Assembly: GCA_009387755.1 (NCBI GenBank)
Contig: GG697241.1
Location: 62,001 to 126,000 of the forward strand
Direction: 5' to 3'
DNA: 64,000 nt
Source: Candidatus Micrarchaeum acidiphilum ARMAN-2
Lineage (GTDB): Archaea; Micrarchaeota; Micrarchaeia; Micrarchaeales; Micrarchaeaceae
In this document: positions 24,932 to 34,186 of the stretch, piece by piece
How positions within the stretch are numbered: position 1 is the stretch's first letter
Layout of the letters: each line of letters opens with the position of its first letter
Program-made: the position numbers and the translations under genes
Notes under the pieces: generated by a model
Database searches by the model: none
What the model saw: the letters and a program-made list of their open reading frames with translations, nothing else
Told to the model about the DNA's origin: nothing

Positions 24932-26386
24932 TCAGTAGGATTTAGCAAAGTTCACTATGACAGTTGCCTCTTTGCCGCAGTATACGCATTTTTTGCCCTT
25001 TATGCCTTGTGGAGGATTTGCTGAAAAGGGTATGTTCGAGGTCTTCATTCCGGTTTCGTCCTTTATCTTCAATTCGCATTCCTCAGATTCGCAAAATGGC
25101 GCTTGCACGAAGCCCTTTCCCGCCATTTTTTTCAGTTCTTCGTATGTGTCTACATGGTATATATGCGCGCTTAGGAAATTTAATGCCTTTTTGTACAGGT
25201 TCGAATGTATATCTTTCATAATTGACTCTACACTGGCCTTTATTTGCGACGCCTTTGCTTTGGATTTTGCAAGTGTATCCCTTCTGAACAGCGTGGCCTC
25301 GTCAAGCTTTGTTTCCTTTTCCCCTATTTCTATCCTTACAGGAACACCTTTTAGCTCCCATTCGTTGAATTTCCAACCGGGCGAATATGCATCAGAATCG
25401 TCCAGAAATACCCTGAACGAATCTTCGAGCTCCTTTTTGATCTTCTTGCAGTAGTCGATTATACTGTCCCTGTTTTCTGTTTTGTAGATAGGCACTATTA
25501 CGACCTGGATTCTTGCCAGTTTTGGAGGTATTATGAGTCCCTTGTCGTCAGAGTGTGTAGCCACCAGCACGCCAAGTTCCCTGGTTGAGATTGCAAACGT
25601 GTTTTGATACACATATTCCATTTTGCCCCGCTTGTCCAGGAACTTTATTTCAAAGGCCTTTGAAAAATTCTGGCCGTCGCTATGGAAGTCCGGACCCTGA
25701 ATTGCCTTTCCGTCCGGCATCAGATGCTCTATACTATAGCTCCTTAGGGCCCCTGCAAATTTCTCGTAATTAGTCTTTCTGCCTTTTATTCCAGGAAGCG
25801 CCAGATACTCTTCCAGGACCTTTTCATATATGCCAAGGATTACATCTCTTTCAGCGTCTGCTTCAGCCTGCGTTGCAAATGCGGTGTGCCCCTCGTTCCA
25901 CAGGAATTCTCTGCTTCTCAAGAATGGAGTTGGATGCTTGAATTCCCACCTTACGACATTATTCCACTGGTTCAACCTTAGGGGAAGGTCTCTCCACGAT
26001 CGAATCCACTTTGAATAGCTGTCGTACATTATGGTTTCTGAAGTGGGCCTTACCGCAAGCCTCTCATCTAGTTTGGAATCCCCCGCGTGCGTGACCCAAG
26101 CTACCTCTGGAGTAAAGCCCTTTACATGCTCTTTTTCCTTTTCGAGGAATTTTTCCGGTATAAAAAGCGGAAAATATGCGTTCTGTATACCTGCCTTGAT
26201 AAACAGTTCGTTTGTTGCATTTCTTATTGCATCCCATACGAAATAGCCATCCGGCCTGAATACTATTACTCCGGAAACGGCGCTGTAGTCTACAAACTCT
26301 GAAGTTATAAGAACTTCAGTGTACCAGTCTGAAAAATTATCATTTTTCTTAGCCTTAAGTGCCTTGTTCCTGCCATTTTCCTCCAT
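24932..26386 (-). CDS. proS: prolyl-tRNA synthetase, archaeal/eukaryotic type
   Basis: Class II synthetase that charges tRNA-Pro. The 484-residue product lacks the bacterial editing insert and has the archaeal-type C-terminal zinc domain (CESEECEL near 436, KKCVYCGKEA near 470) ending in Tyr as usual. Motif 2 is RWEFKHPTPFLRSREFLWNEGHT, and motif 3 lies near GVLVATHSDDKGLI. The active-site loop that commonly reads GTSHxLGQNF reads QGPDFHSDGQNFSKAF here. Neighbouring PRODH starts 11 bases upstream in the same direction, joining proline charging and proline oxidation in one transcript. Confidence 0.95.
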   Translation of the reverse strand: MEENGRNKALKAKKNDNFSDWYTEVLITSEFVDYSAVSGVIVFRPDGYFVWDAIRNATNELFIKAGIQNAYFPLFIPEKFLEKEKEHVKGFTPEVAWVTHAGDSKLDERLAVRPTSETIMYDSYSKWIRSWRDLPLRLNQWNNVVRWEFKHPTPFLRSREFLWNEGHTAFATQAEADAERDVILGIYEKVLEEYLALPGIKGRKTNYEKFAGALRSYSIEHLMPDGKAIQGPDFHSDGQNFSKAFEIKFLDKRGKMEYVYQNTFAISTRELGVLVATHSDDKGLIIPPKLARIQVVIVPIYKTENRDSIIDYCKKIKKELEDSFRVFLDDSDAYSPGWKFNEWELKGVPVRIEIGEKETKLDEATLFRRDTLAKSKAKASQIKASVESIMKDIHSNLYKKALNFLSAHIYHVDTYEELKKMAGKGFVQAPFCESEECELKIKDETGMKTSNIPFSANPPQGIKGKKCVYCGKEATVIVNFAKSY

Positions 26387-26397
26387 ACATAAACCAC

Positions 26398-27252
26398 CTA
26401 TATGCTCTGGCTTTCAAACAGAGACCTGATTATAAGTTTTAGATGACCGGCTTCTTTTAATCTTCTGTATGAATACGGTATCCATTCTTCGCCAAACGGC
26501 ACGTATATTGAAACCTTTTCTTTTTCGGCAAGCTGAACCGCGAGCTTGTTGCGTATGCCTTTCAGCATGGCAAATGTCACATCCTTTTTGCTGTTTTTGT
26601 TGAGCTTTATTGCCTCATGTATTATATCTAAGTCGTGCGTCGCTATGGTAAAGCTTTTGCCGTTTTCGAATAGAAAGTTCATCAACTTGTAGTAGTTGTC
26701 CGTTGTTTCGCTCCTTGTTTGAAAGCTCTTGTTTTTGCTTGCGGAGTATGCACCTTTTACCAGGCGGATCACGGCATCCCGCTTTGTGAGCTTCCTCAGA
26801 TCGTCTATACTACGTTTAAGGTACGACTGTATACATATGCCGACCATTCCATTGTCAACTTCTTCTTCGTATGCTGACAGCGCGTCGTCAACGTATTCAG
26901 CCTCTTCCATGTCCATCCAGGTGAATACTTTTGAGCCCCTTGCCGCATTTATTATTTTTTTATAATTTTTTACAAATTCGTCGTTGCTTATTAGAAGACC
27001 AAGCTGGGTCGGCTTTACAGTTATATCGGCGATTACTTTTTCATTTTCTATATAGCGTATAAGACGCAGGTATATGTCTATGGTTTTCGCTATGTCTTCT
27101 TCCTTTGTATACGCTTCACCCAAAAAATTTATCAGCGCGCGGATTTTTTTTGAGTTGAAGTATTTGGCTACTGCAATTGCGTCCCTGTCGTTTGCGCCGG
27201 CAATCCATCTTCCAGCCACCAGCTTTTCAATAGCGTTGCCTGCTTTTCCCAT
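26398..27252 (-). CDS. proline dehydrogenase
   Basis: FAD enzyme that oxidises proline to pyrroline-5-carboxylate and passes electrons to the quinone pool. The 284-residue protein is the short, monofunctional form. Motifs: VKPTQLGL near 100, RLVKGAYSAS near 165, TIATHDLDII near 203, and the C-terminal YVPFGEEWIPYSYRRLKE, the diagnostic substrate-binding helix with paired arginines. Together with the P5C dehydrogenase at 19920 it completes proline to glutamate. It lies upstream of proS in the same direction. Confidence 0.9.
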   Translation of the reverse strand: MGKAGNAIEKLVAGRWIAGANDRDAIAVAKYFNSKKIRALINFLGEAYTKEEDIAKTIDIYLRLIRYIENEKVIADITVKPTQLGLLISNDEFVKNYKKIINAARGSKVFTWMDMEEAEYVDDALSAYEEEVDNGMVGICIQSYLKRSIDDLRKLTKRDAVIRLVKGAYSASKNKSFQTRSETTDNYYKLMNFLFENGKSFTIATHDLDIIHEAIKLNKNSKKDVTFAMLKGIRNKLAVQLAEKEKVSIYVPFGEEWIPYSYRRLKEAGHLKLIIRSLFESQSI

Positions 27253-27370
27253 TATGATGCACTATTTTAATTTTATGTACCAGAGCATGCCTGCACCGTT
27301 TGTCTGCTTCGTTAGGCGCAGCATTAGTGGCTATCACTAGTATAAATAACAACATACATTTAAAATTTTA
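27253..27370. promoter_or_regulatory. divergent promoter region, PRODH-proS / carbamate kinase
   Basis: A 118-base AT-rich gap. TATAAATA at 27341-27348 is a clear TATA box for the carbamate kinase gene. Directly before it is an inverted repeat TAGTG-GCTAT-CACTA (27325-27339), well placed for regulating that promoter. Confidence 0.55.
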
Positions 27371-28315
27371 GTGCAAAGTAGTAATATGGGAATAGATGTA
27401 TTGGCGCTTGGTGGAAATGCGATACTGAAAGAAAATGAGCCCCGTACCTTTGAGAATCAAAACAGTAACGTCAAAGCAACTTCGAAATCGATAGCGGAAC
27501 TCCTCTCCAGTGGGATTTTAGAGAGCGCATTAGTTACACATGGTAATGGACCGCAGGTGGGCGATGAAATTTTGAAAAATGAATATGCGTCTGCAGAAGT
27601 GCCAAGACTTCCCATGGACGCCATAAATGCTGAGACAGAAGGATTTATAGGATCTCTGATAGTGCGTTCGCTTAATTCTGAATTTAAGGCGCGCGGAATG
27701 AAAAAAGAGGCTGTTTGCGTTTTAACCCACACCATAGTAGACCGGCGCGATCCCGCATTCGAAAAGCCGACCAAACCAGTAGGCCCTTTTTATTCCTATT
27801 CTGAATTGGAGAAGGAATTGAGAATAGAAAGATTTGAATATGCCAAGTTTGGGAACAGTTATAGGAAGGTCGTGTCTTCCCCGAAACCGGTCGGAATAGT
27901 AGAATTGGAGGCCATAAAATCACTTTTGAAGGAGGGATTTGTTGTAGTAGCTGGGGGAGGTGGCGGTGTACCAGTATACAGGTCTGGCAACGAATATATC
28001 GGAATCGCATGTGTCATAGACAAGGACGCCACAAGCGGTCTGCTTGCAAGCGCAGTCGGAGCGGAGTCACTAAATATACTGACTGATGTAAATTATGTTT
28101 ATAAAAACATCAAAGACCCTAAATCCGCCATAAAAAACGCAACAGTCGCGACTATGGAGAAATTGATACCGTCCCTACAGGAGGGAAATATAAGACCGAA
28201 GGTAATGGCCTGTGTGGATTTCGTAAAGAGAGGAGGCAAAGTAGCAAAGGTTGGAAATCTCGACAGGATTGAAGATGTTTTGAACGGAAAAAACTGCACG
28301 GTGATAAGGGCCTAG
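27371..28315 (+). CDS. arcC: carbamate kinase
   Basis: Amino-acid-kinase-fold enzyme that interconverts carbamoyl phosphate plus ADP with carbamate plus ATP. Family marks: LALGGNAIL at the start, VTHGNGPQVGDEIL near 57, VAGGGGGVPVYR near 196, and DKDATSGLLASAVGAESLNILTDV near 220. Length of 309-314 fits. The TATA box is 26 bases from GTG 27371, which suggests a leaderless start there; the ATG at 27386 (MGIDVLALGG) is the alternative and matches family N-termini. Making ATP from carbamoyl phosphate in an amino-acid degrader is plausible, but no arginine deiminase genes are adjacent. Confidence 0.88.
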   Translation: MQSSNMGIDVLALGGNAILKENEPRTFENQNSNVKATSKSIAELLSSGILESALVTHGNGPQVGDEILKNEYASAEVPRLPMDAINAETEGFIGSLIVRSLNSEFKARGMKKEAVCVLTHTIVDRRDPAFEKPTKPVGPFYSYSELEKELRIERFEYAKFGNSYRKVVSSPKPVGIVELEAIKSLLKEGFVVVAGGGGGVPVYRSGNEYIGIACVIDKDATSGLLASAVGAESLNILTDVNYVYKNIKDPKSAIKNATVATMEKLIPSLQEGNIRPKVMACVDFVKRGGKVAKVGNLDRIEDVLNGKNCTVIRA

Positions 28316-28330
28316 CAACCGCTTGCATTG

Positions 28331-28906
28331 CTATCCAATTTTATTTGAATGCGCCAAGATTATCCTGGCAGCAGACTCGACTATTTCAAGCTCTGCCTTG
28401 CTTAAGACTTCGTTACGGAAGTAGCTGTTTTTACATATGTAGTTTAAAATTTCGACTCTGTCTGGATTTCTAGATGCGGTATCTGCAATTATCTGTGCAG
28501 CACTTTCCGACTTTATTTCTAATGCAGCCTCATCAATCCATGGATCCATGGCCTTGCTGTATTCGACAAGTATGTTTATGCTGTCCATAGCCATGAGAAA
28601 CTTCTTCAGATCTTCTATGCGCTTTATCAGTGCTGGGTCTTTTTCCGAGTTTGAGCTCAGGTAGCTTTCGTATTGCACATGCATTTCATCTATTTTTGCT
28701 GTTATGTTGTTCAGTATAAACATGTCGTTTTCATTCTCGGAGTTCTTATCTGGCGTACTCATCAGCGTGCCGCTTATCTTTATCCTGCCTTCGCTTTCCT
28801 CTTTGTGCAGAAGGGCTATGGCTTTGCCGATTAGTTCATCCTTTAGCCTTATCAGCAGATCATGCGCAGTAATCCACTGCGGTACGACGTCCTTTTCTTC
28901 CTGCAT
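28331..28906 (-). CDS. conserved-looking hypothetical protein coupled to threonine synthase
   Basis: Unrecognised 191-residue protein, mostly helical and acidic, with no hydrophobic segment, no Cys cluster and no known motif. Features visible: AHDLLIRLKDELIGKAIALLHKEE (split helix), a central HVQYESYLSSNSEKD, and a C-terminal half rich in Ala/Ile/Glu. Its ATG shares a base with the threonine synthase stop (TAATG), so translation is coupled, and it is the third gene after the Mqo-like gene and threonine synthase. A structural or adaptor role is possible; no function is assigned. Confidence 0.6.
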   Translation of the reverse strand: MQEEKDVVPQWITAHDLLIRLKDELIGKAIALLHKEESEGRIKISGTLMSTPDKNSENENDMFILNNITAKIDEMHVQYESYLSSNSEKDPALIKRIEDLKKFLMAMDSINILVEYSKAMDPWIDEAALEIKSESAAQIIADTASRNPDRVEILNYICKNSYFRNEVLSKAELEIVESAARIILAHSNKIG

Positions 28907-29976
28907 TAAACATTACCTCCGCTTATTATTGCAACCGATCTGCCCAATTTCTTAATTTTTGAAAGTGCTGCGAGACTTGCAACGCCGCCCAATTCTGCAA
29001 TAAGCCCATAGTCAGAATAGAATTGTTTTTGTGCGCGTTCCATTTCTTTGTCAGTTACCGATATGGCCATGCCGCCCGTAGAGCTCAGCGCTTCTAACGC
29101 CTCGATTCCGAACGTCGGATTTCCTACAGCTATGGCGTCGGCCTTGGTATGCGGATTCATGTAAGTTATTTTGCCGCCTGAGTTAAAGGCTCTTGCAAGA
29201 GGATTCGAACCGGTGGACTGCACGGCAATGATGCGCGGCAATTTCCTTATTATCCTGTGTTTCAGCATTTCCAGGAAGCCCTTGTAAATGCCGCTTATCA
29301 GGGTCGCATTGCCAACAGGTACTATTATTGAATTGATATTTCCAAGCTGTAGGACTGCTTCGTAAGCGATTATTTTTTGCCCTTCCTTCCTGTAGCAGTA
29401 GTCACCTGCCAGAAATGCACTATTCTTGTGCGCGTATCCCTCTGCAAGGCCCTGAGCTTTTGTGAAATCGCCATCTACCCTGACTATTTTAGCATCGTGG
29501 GTGCCCTTTATATCAAGCAATTTGTCTCTATTTGCTGCCCTGCTTATAAAAACAGTGGTTTTTAGGCCGTAAAGCTTTGAATAGTATGCTATAGAATAAG
29601 CCATGTTTCCAGTGGATGCGCACACGACTTCTGAGTATCCATATTCCTTTGCCTTTGCTACTTCTATGACAGAACCCCTGTCCTTGAATGAATTTGTAGG
29701 ATTTAGAAGTTCGAGTTTCATGAAAAGGTCTTTGGGCTCTTTTGATTGGACCATCGGAGTGGATCCTACAAAGTAGTCCCTGTACCTGCCATCCGGAAGC
29801 ACGCCTAAAAATCTGCCTATGCCTCGAAGAAGCGCTGCGCGGTTTCTCATAAAGCCAAGGTCCATTTTGCCTATATAGACGACTTCCAGGAGCGAGCCGC
29901 ATGAACTGCAGATTTGCATGCTGTATTTTTTGCCGAATTTTCTTTTGCAGGCAGTGCATTTCAGAAAATAGTCCAT
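28906..29976 (-). CDS. thrC: threonine synthase-like PLP enzyme
   Basis: PLP-dependent beta-family enzyme that converts O-phosphohomoserine to threonine. The N-terminal zinc ribbon has Cys7, Cys10, Cys23 and Cys26. The PLP lysine is Lys98 in NPTNSFKDRGS; the asparagine in CASTGNMAYS and the phosphate loop VPVGNATLISG complete the cofactor site. Length 356 fits archaeal ThrC. It overlaps both neighbours by one base (TAATG). No homoserine kinase gene is near, so related functions (for example cysteate synthase) are not excluded. Confidence 0.82.
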   Translation of the reverse strand: MDYFLKCTACKRKFGKKYSMQICSSCGSLLEVVYIGKMDLGFMRNRAALLRGIGRFLGVLPDGRYRDYFVGSTPMVQSKEPKDLFMKLELLNPTNSFKDRGSVIEVAKAKEYGYSEVVCASTGNMAYSIAYYSKLYGLKTTVFISRAANRDKLLDIKGTHDAKIVRVDGDFTKAQGLAEGYAHKNSAFLAGDYCYRKEGQKIIAYEAVLQLGNINSIIVPVGNATLISGIYKGFLEMLKHRIIRKLPRIIAVQSTGSNPLARAFNSGGKITYMNPHTKADAIAVGNPTFGIEALEALSSTGGMAISVTDKEMERAQKQFYSDYGLIAELGGVASLAALSKIKKLGRSVAIISGGNV

Positions 29977-31319
29977 TACATCATCTTTGATATAGGAGAT
30001 CCAAAATTCTTCTCGAACTTCTCATGGTTAAATTCCAGATCCATGTCCTTTGCGATGTAAAGCACGTCTTTTAGAGCATTTGCAAGGGCTGATGATGCGC
30101 CCGGAGAAGGTGTAATGTTGAAGATTATGTGATCGCCCATGAGCTTTGATTCGCCTAATACCAAGGCGCGCTTTTTTTCGTCTATTATTTGAGGGCGGAT
30201 TCCGCCATACTCTTTTGATAGCTTTAGGTCACTGTACTTTAGCGAAGGCACTATTACCTGGGCTTCGTTTTTCAAAAATGAGTGTGCGCCAAAAACAGGC
30301 ACGCTGTAAAACATGTTCTTCCTTATTATGCGAAGTATGTCCTTGTTAAAAAGTATCTTGAACAGGCTTTGCGTGGTCTGTAAGTCGAAATCGAATGTCC
30401 TTAGATAACTCAAAACGTCATTGTGCCTGCGCTCGAGCTCTAGCGGCAGAGTTACGGTTGGACCGAACCTGTTTATGTTTGGATCTGTGATATCTGGATC
30501 TCCGTGTATAGCAGCAAATGGGATCCCGCCCTTCTGCACGCGGTATACCTTGCCCTTCAGAAGCCTCTTTGTTATGTAAAAATTTCCACCTACAGAAAGT
30601 ATAGAAAGATTTTTTCCATAGCCCAGGCGCTTTGCAAAAAGTAGGCTGTAGGTACCTGCTGCGTATATGACAAACTTTGCCTTGTAGGAGCGTTTGTCGG
30701 TGATTACTGAATAGCCATCCGTGGTTTTTACCACGTCATTAACCTTTGTGTCAAATATTATGTGTGTGTTGGCCCGGTCCTTCCCAAAGGAGTTTTCAAT
30801 ATAGGACTGCGTAAGCTTGCCAAAATCAACCATGTAGCCGTTGTCAGAGAGCAGAGCAAACACCTTTTCGCGCTGCGGTCTGTTTTTTACCACGTAAGGC
30901 TCCAGTTTTTCGAGTTCTTTCCTTTCTATTCCCCTAAGGCCGGGAAAAACATCCTTGAGCCTTTCTTTTATTCCGTGGAGGGTTTCGATTTCTTCTTCGT
31001 TTACTCCGAGCACCATTTTTTGGCATTTCTGAAAGATTGTGTCCCTCTTCTCCCTTGATATAAGCTTCGAATACTGCACCACCAACTCCGCCTGTTTCTT
31101 GGTTTCCTTTGACTTTTCCAGCGTGTAGTTTGTTTCTATGTCTCCAAAGTGCAGCGTCTGGGCATTGTTCCTGCTGTTTGAATTGAGCGTAGCGAGCCTT
31201 GAATATTTCTCGATTATTAGCACTTTCTTCATGTTTGTGTAGTTGCTGAGTACGTATAGCAGCGCTGCGCCGGTTATCCCACCTCCGACTATTATTATAT
31301 CGAAATCTGTTTCTGACAT
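29976..31319 (-). CDS. FAD-dependent oxidoreductase, malate:quinone oxidoreductase-like
   Basis: Flavoprotein of 447 residues with an N-terminal Rossmann motif VGGGITGAALLYVLS and the downstream NSNSRNNAQTLHFGDIETNYT, which matches the substrate/FAD region of malate:quinone oxidoreductases (Mqo). The later AGTYSLLFAKRLGYG and the C-terminal ILGESKLMGDH-like region fit the same family. Mqo oxidises malate to oxaloacetate at the membrane face and reduces quinone. It lies 10 bases after aconitase in the same direction, which supports a TCA-cycle role. L-2-hydroxyglutarate-type oxidases are related alternatives. Confidence 0.7.
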   Translation of the reverse strand: MSETDFDIIIVGGGITGAALLYVLSNYTNMKKVLIIEKYSRLATLNSNSRNNAQTLHFGDIETNYTLEKSKETKKQAELVVQYSKLISREKRDTIFQKCQKMVLGVNEEEIETLHGIKERLKDVFPGLRGIERKELEKLEPYVVKNRPQREKVFALLSDNGYMVDFGKLTQSYIENSFGKDRANTHIIFDTKVNDVVKTTDGYSVITDKRSYKAKFVIYAAGTYSLLFAKRLGYGKNLSILSVGGNFYITKRLLKGKVYRVQKGGIPFAAIHGDPDITDPNINRFGPTVTLPLELERRHNDVLSYLRTFDFDLQTTQSLFKILFNKDILRIIRKNMFYSVPVFGAHSFLKNEAQVIVPSLKYSDLKLSKEYGGIRPQIIDEKKRALVLGESKLMGDHIIFNITPSPGASSALANALKDVLYIAKDMDLEFNHEKFEKNFGSPISKMM

Positions 31320-31329
31320 CTGCTCTGCC

Positions 31330-34113
31330 CTAGTTATCTCTTAATATATTTTTTAGCACATAATTTAGTATGCCTCCACTTTTTACGTATTCAAGCTCTA
31401 TTGGACTGTCAATTCTTATGGTCAAATCTGTAGTGGCATCTCCCCCGCCAATTTTAGAATAGTGCATCTTTGCAGTTGATCTTGGTGTTACAGGATCTGT
31501 AAACTCTACTGATACCGGCTTTGAGTAATCTATTTTGAGGCTTGAGGCGTCCTCGCCGCTTTTGAACTGCAGTGGAACTATACCCATCCCGACCAGATTG
31601 CTGCGGTGGATGCGTTCGAAACTTTTGGCTATTATGGCCTTTACACCTAGCAGCGAGGGCCCTTTTGCGGCCCAGTCCCTGGAGCTTCCAGAACCGTATT
31701 CTGCCCCAGCTATAACTATTAGCGGGACTTTGCGTTTTTTGTACTCCATAGCGGCTTCGTATATTGTTGTTGTCTTATTTTCAGGATAGACTACCGTAAA
31801 TCCGCCTTCCTTTCCTGGCACCATTAGGTTCTTTATACGGTTGTTTGCAAATGTGCCGCGCATCATGACTTCGTGGTTGCCTCTTCTGGTTCCGTAAGTG
31901 TTGAAGTCCTTTGGCTCTACGCCCAAGCTTATCAGGTATCTTCCTGCCGGGCTGTCAACCCCTATCGCACCTGCCGGCGATATGTGGTCTGTAGATATTG
32001 AATCGCCAAAGACTGCAAGTACCGTTGCATTATTTATCGAGTCTATTTTTTCCGGCCTGTCAAGCTCATCAAAGAATGGTGGAAGGCGTATGTATGTACT
32101 CTTGTCTTCCCACTTGTAGCTGGTGCCGGAAGGCGCAGTAAGCCCGTTCCAATACGGATTAACGTTGAATATATTATTACCGTATTCCTTTTCATACATC
32201 GATTCGCTTATGACCTTGTCTACTATCTCGTTTATTTCTTCCTGTTTTGGCCATATGTCCTTTAGGTACACATCTTCGCCTTTGTCGTTTTTTGCCAGAG
32301 GCTCTTTTGTCAGGTCCTTTAGTACGGTTCCGGCTATTCCAAATGCTATCAGCAGCGGCGGGGACATTAGGTAATTTGCACGTATGTCCCTGTTTATCCT
32401 AGATTCGTAATTCCTGTTTCCGGAAAGGACCGATGCTACTGCAAGGTTATTTGCGTTTATAGTCTCGCTTTGCTTGTCGATTAATGGGCCGCTGTTGCCT
32501 ATGCATGTTATGCATCCGTATCCGACCAGGCCGTAGCCCAGCTTTTCCAGATAGGTATCAAGGCCGGCTTTCTTTATATAGTCAGATACGACCCTCGAGC
32601 CCGGAGCAAAGCTTGTTTTTACCTTCCTGTTGTTTATCTTGAGACCGTGCTCTACAGCCTTTTTAGCTAGTAGCCCGGCGCCTATCATTGCCGACGGGTT
32701 GCTCGTGTTTGTGCAGCTTGTTATTGAAGATATTACTATGTCTCCATCAGACAAGGTTACCTCGTAACCGTCATCATATTTTATCTTTGCCGACTTGATG
32801 CCACCTTTTAATTCTGTGTTGGGTTCCTGAACCTTGCCGTTTGCCTTCGCACTTTCTTCAGACCATCTTGTCGTGTCATCCAGAGTAGGTTTTTCGGCTG
32901 ATTCCTTTTTGTCTACGAATATCTCCATGAAATTTTTTCCTATTTCCTCAAGCGGCATTTGCTGCTTTGGCTGGCTTGGGCCGGATACGCTCGGCTTTAT
33001 TGAAGAAAGATCTACTTCGAGTATGTCGCTGTATTCTACCTTGCTGTAGTCTATGTTAAACATTTCCTGCCTGGTGTAATATTCCCTTATTAGTGAGATC
33101 TGTTCCTGACTTCTGCCAGTCATTTTAAGGTATTTCAGTGTTTCTTCATCTGGTGGGAAAATGGCAATGGTGGCGCCGTATTCAGGGCACATGTTAGAAA
33201 GCGTTGCTCTGTCCTGCAGAGAAAGGTTTTTCAGCCCGTCTCCGAAGAACTCTACGAACGCGCCGACGACATTCTTTTCTCTAAGTAGCCTAGTTAATGT
33301 GAGTGCAAAGTCGGCGGCAGTTATTCCGTCGTTAAGCCTGCCCTTTAAGTGAACCCCAACAACATTCGGGGTTGTAAACGAAACAGGCTGGTTGAGTAGC
33401 GCGGCCTCGGCTTCTATACCGCCAACCCCGAAGCCCACGATGCCTAGCCCGTTGACCATAGTGGTATGGGAGTCTGTGCCTACCATGGTGTCCGGAAAGG
33501 CGTATGTTTGACCGCCAGCGCTTGAAGTCGAAACGCAAGTTGCAAGGTATTCCAGGTTTATTTGGTGGCAGATTCCGGCAGATGGCGGAAACACCCTAAA
33601 TCCGTTAAATGCTTGTCCTGCCCATTTTAGAAGAAGGTATCTTTCCTTGTTGCGCTCTATCTCCTTTTCCTGATTTATTTCTACCGCGTTAACGGTGTTG
33701 AATGCGTCAACCTGCACGGAGTGATCTATTATAAGGTCGACTGGAACATCTGGCTGTATCAGCGTATCCTTTTTGCCAATTTTTACCAGGTATTCGCGCA
33801 TTGCTGCCAAGTCCACTACCGCAGGTACTCCAGTAAAGTCTTGCATCAATATTCTGGATACTTTAAAAGGTATGTCTCTGTCTCCTGGATTCTTAGGGTT
33901 CCATTCTGAAAGCGCTTTGACGTCTTCTTCTGTTATCAGTTTGCCGTCAAAATTCCTAACTAGAGATTCCAGAACTACTCTTATTGAGAAAGGGAGCTTT
34001 GATATCCTTTCGTTGCCATCTTCACGCAGTTTCTTTAATGAGTAAAAATTAATCGTTTTTCCAGGTCTTAATTCAAACGTGTCTACGTATTTTTCCATTC
34101 CGCTAGCAACCAT
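31330..34113 (-). CDS. acnA: aconitate hydratase (AcnA type)
   Basis: Fe-S enzyme that isomerises citrate to isocitrate; AcnA-type enzymes can also act on methylcitrate-derived aconitate in some organisms. The 927-residue product has the cluster ligands in SITSCTNTSNPSAM and GCITCIGNSGPL, the ILMQDFTGVPAVVDLAAMR N-terminal block, GTDSHTTMVNGLGIVGFGVGG, and the C-terminal swivel domain with GAEYGSGSSRDWAAKGPSLLG. The ATG at 34113 follows GGTGA; a GTG three codons earlier is less likely. It is divergent from citrate synthase, a 73-base gap apart. Confidence 0.97.
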   Translation of the reverse strand: MVASGMEKYVDTFELRPGKTINFYSLKKLREDGNERISKLPFSIRVVLESLVRNFDGKLITEEDVKALSEWNPKNPGDRDIPFKVSRILMQDFTGVPAVVDLAAMREYLVKIGKKDTLIQPDVPVDLIIDHSVQVDAFNTVNAVEINQEKEIERNKERYLLLKWAGQAFNGFRVFPPSAGICHQINLEYLATCVSTSSAGGQTYAFPDTMVGTDSHTTMVNGLGIVGFGVGGIEAEAALLNQPVSFTTPNVVGVHLKGRLNDGITAADFALTLTRLLREKNVVGAFVEFFGDGLKNLSLQDRATLSNMCPEYGATIAIFPPDEETLKYLKMTGRSQEQISLIREYYTRQEMFNIDYSKVEYSDILEVDLSSIKPSVSGPSQPKQQMPLEEIGKNFMEIFVDKKESAEKPTLDDTTRWSEESAKANGKVQEPNTELKGGIKSAKIKYDDGYEVTLSDGDIVISSITSCTNTSNPSAMIGAGLLAKKAVEHGLKINNRKVKTSFAPGSRVVSDYIKKAGLDTYLEKLGYGLVGYGCITCIGNSGPLIDKQSETINANNLAVASVLSGNRNYESRINRDIRANYLMSPPLLIAFGIAGTVLKDLTKEPLAKNDKGEDVYLKDIWPKQEEINEIVDKVISESMYEKEYGNNIFNVNPYWNGLTAPSGTSYKWEDKSTYIRLPPFFDELDRPEKIDSINNATVLAVFGDSISTDHISPAGAIGVDSPAGRYLISLGVEPKDFNTYGTRRGNHEVMMRGTFANNRIKNLMVPGKEGGFTVVYPENKTTTIYEAAMEYKKRKVPLIVIAGAEYGSGSSRDWAAKGPSLLGVKAIIAKSFERIHRSNLVGMGIVPLQFKSGEDASSLKIDYSKPVSVEFTDPVTPRSTAKMHYSKIGGGDATTDLTIRIDSPIELEYVKSGGILNYVLKNILRDN

Positions 34114-34186
34114 TACACTCACCGCGCTAAAAGTAGGTAGTTAATACTTTTATTTATTTATGTAGCAAATCAAATAGGGTAGTATA
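34114..34186. promoter_or_regulatory. divergent promoter of aconitase and citrate synthase
   Basis: Seventy-three AT-rich bases. TTTATTTATTTATG near 34149-34162 lies about 31 bases before the citrate synthase ATG, the right distance for its TATA box. The aconitase side has the GGTGA ribosome site next to the start. Joint control of two consecutive TCA enzymes from one short gap is suggested. Confidence 0.5.
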
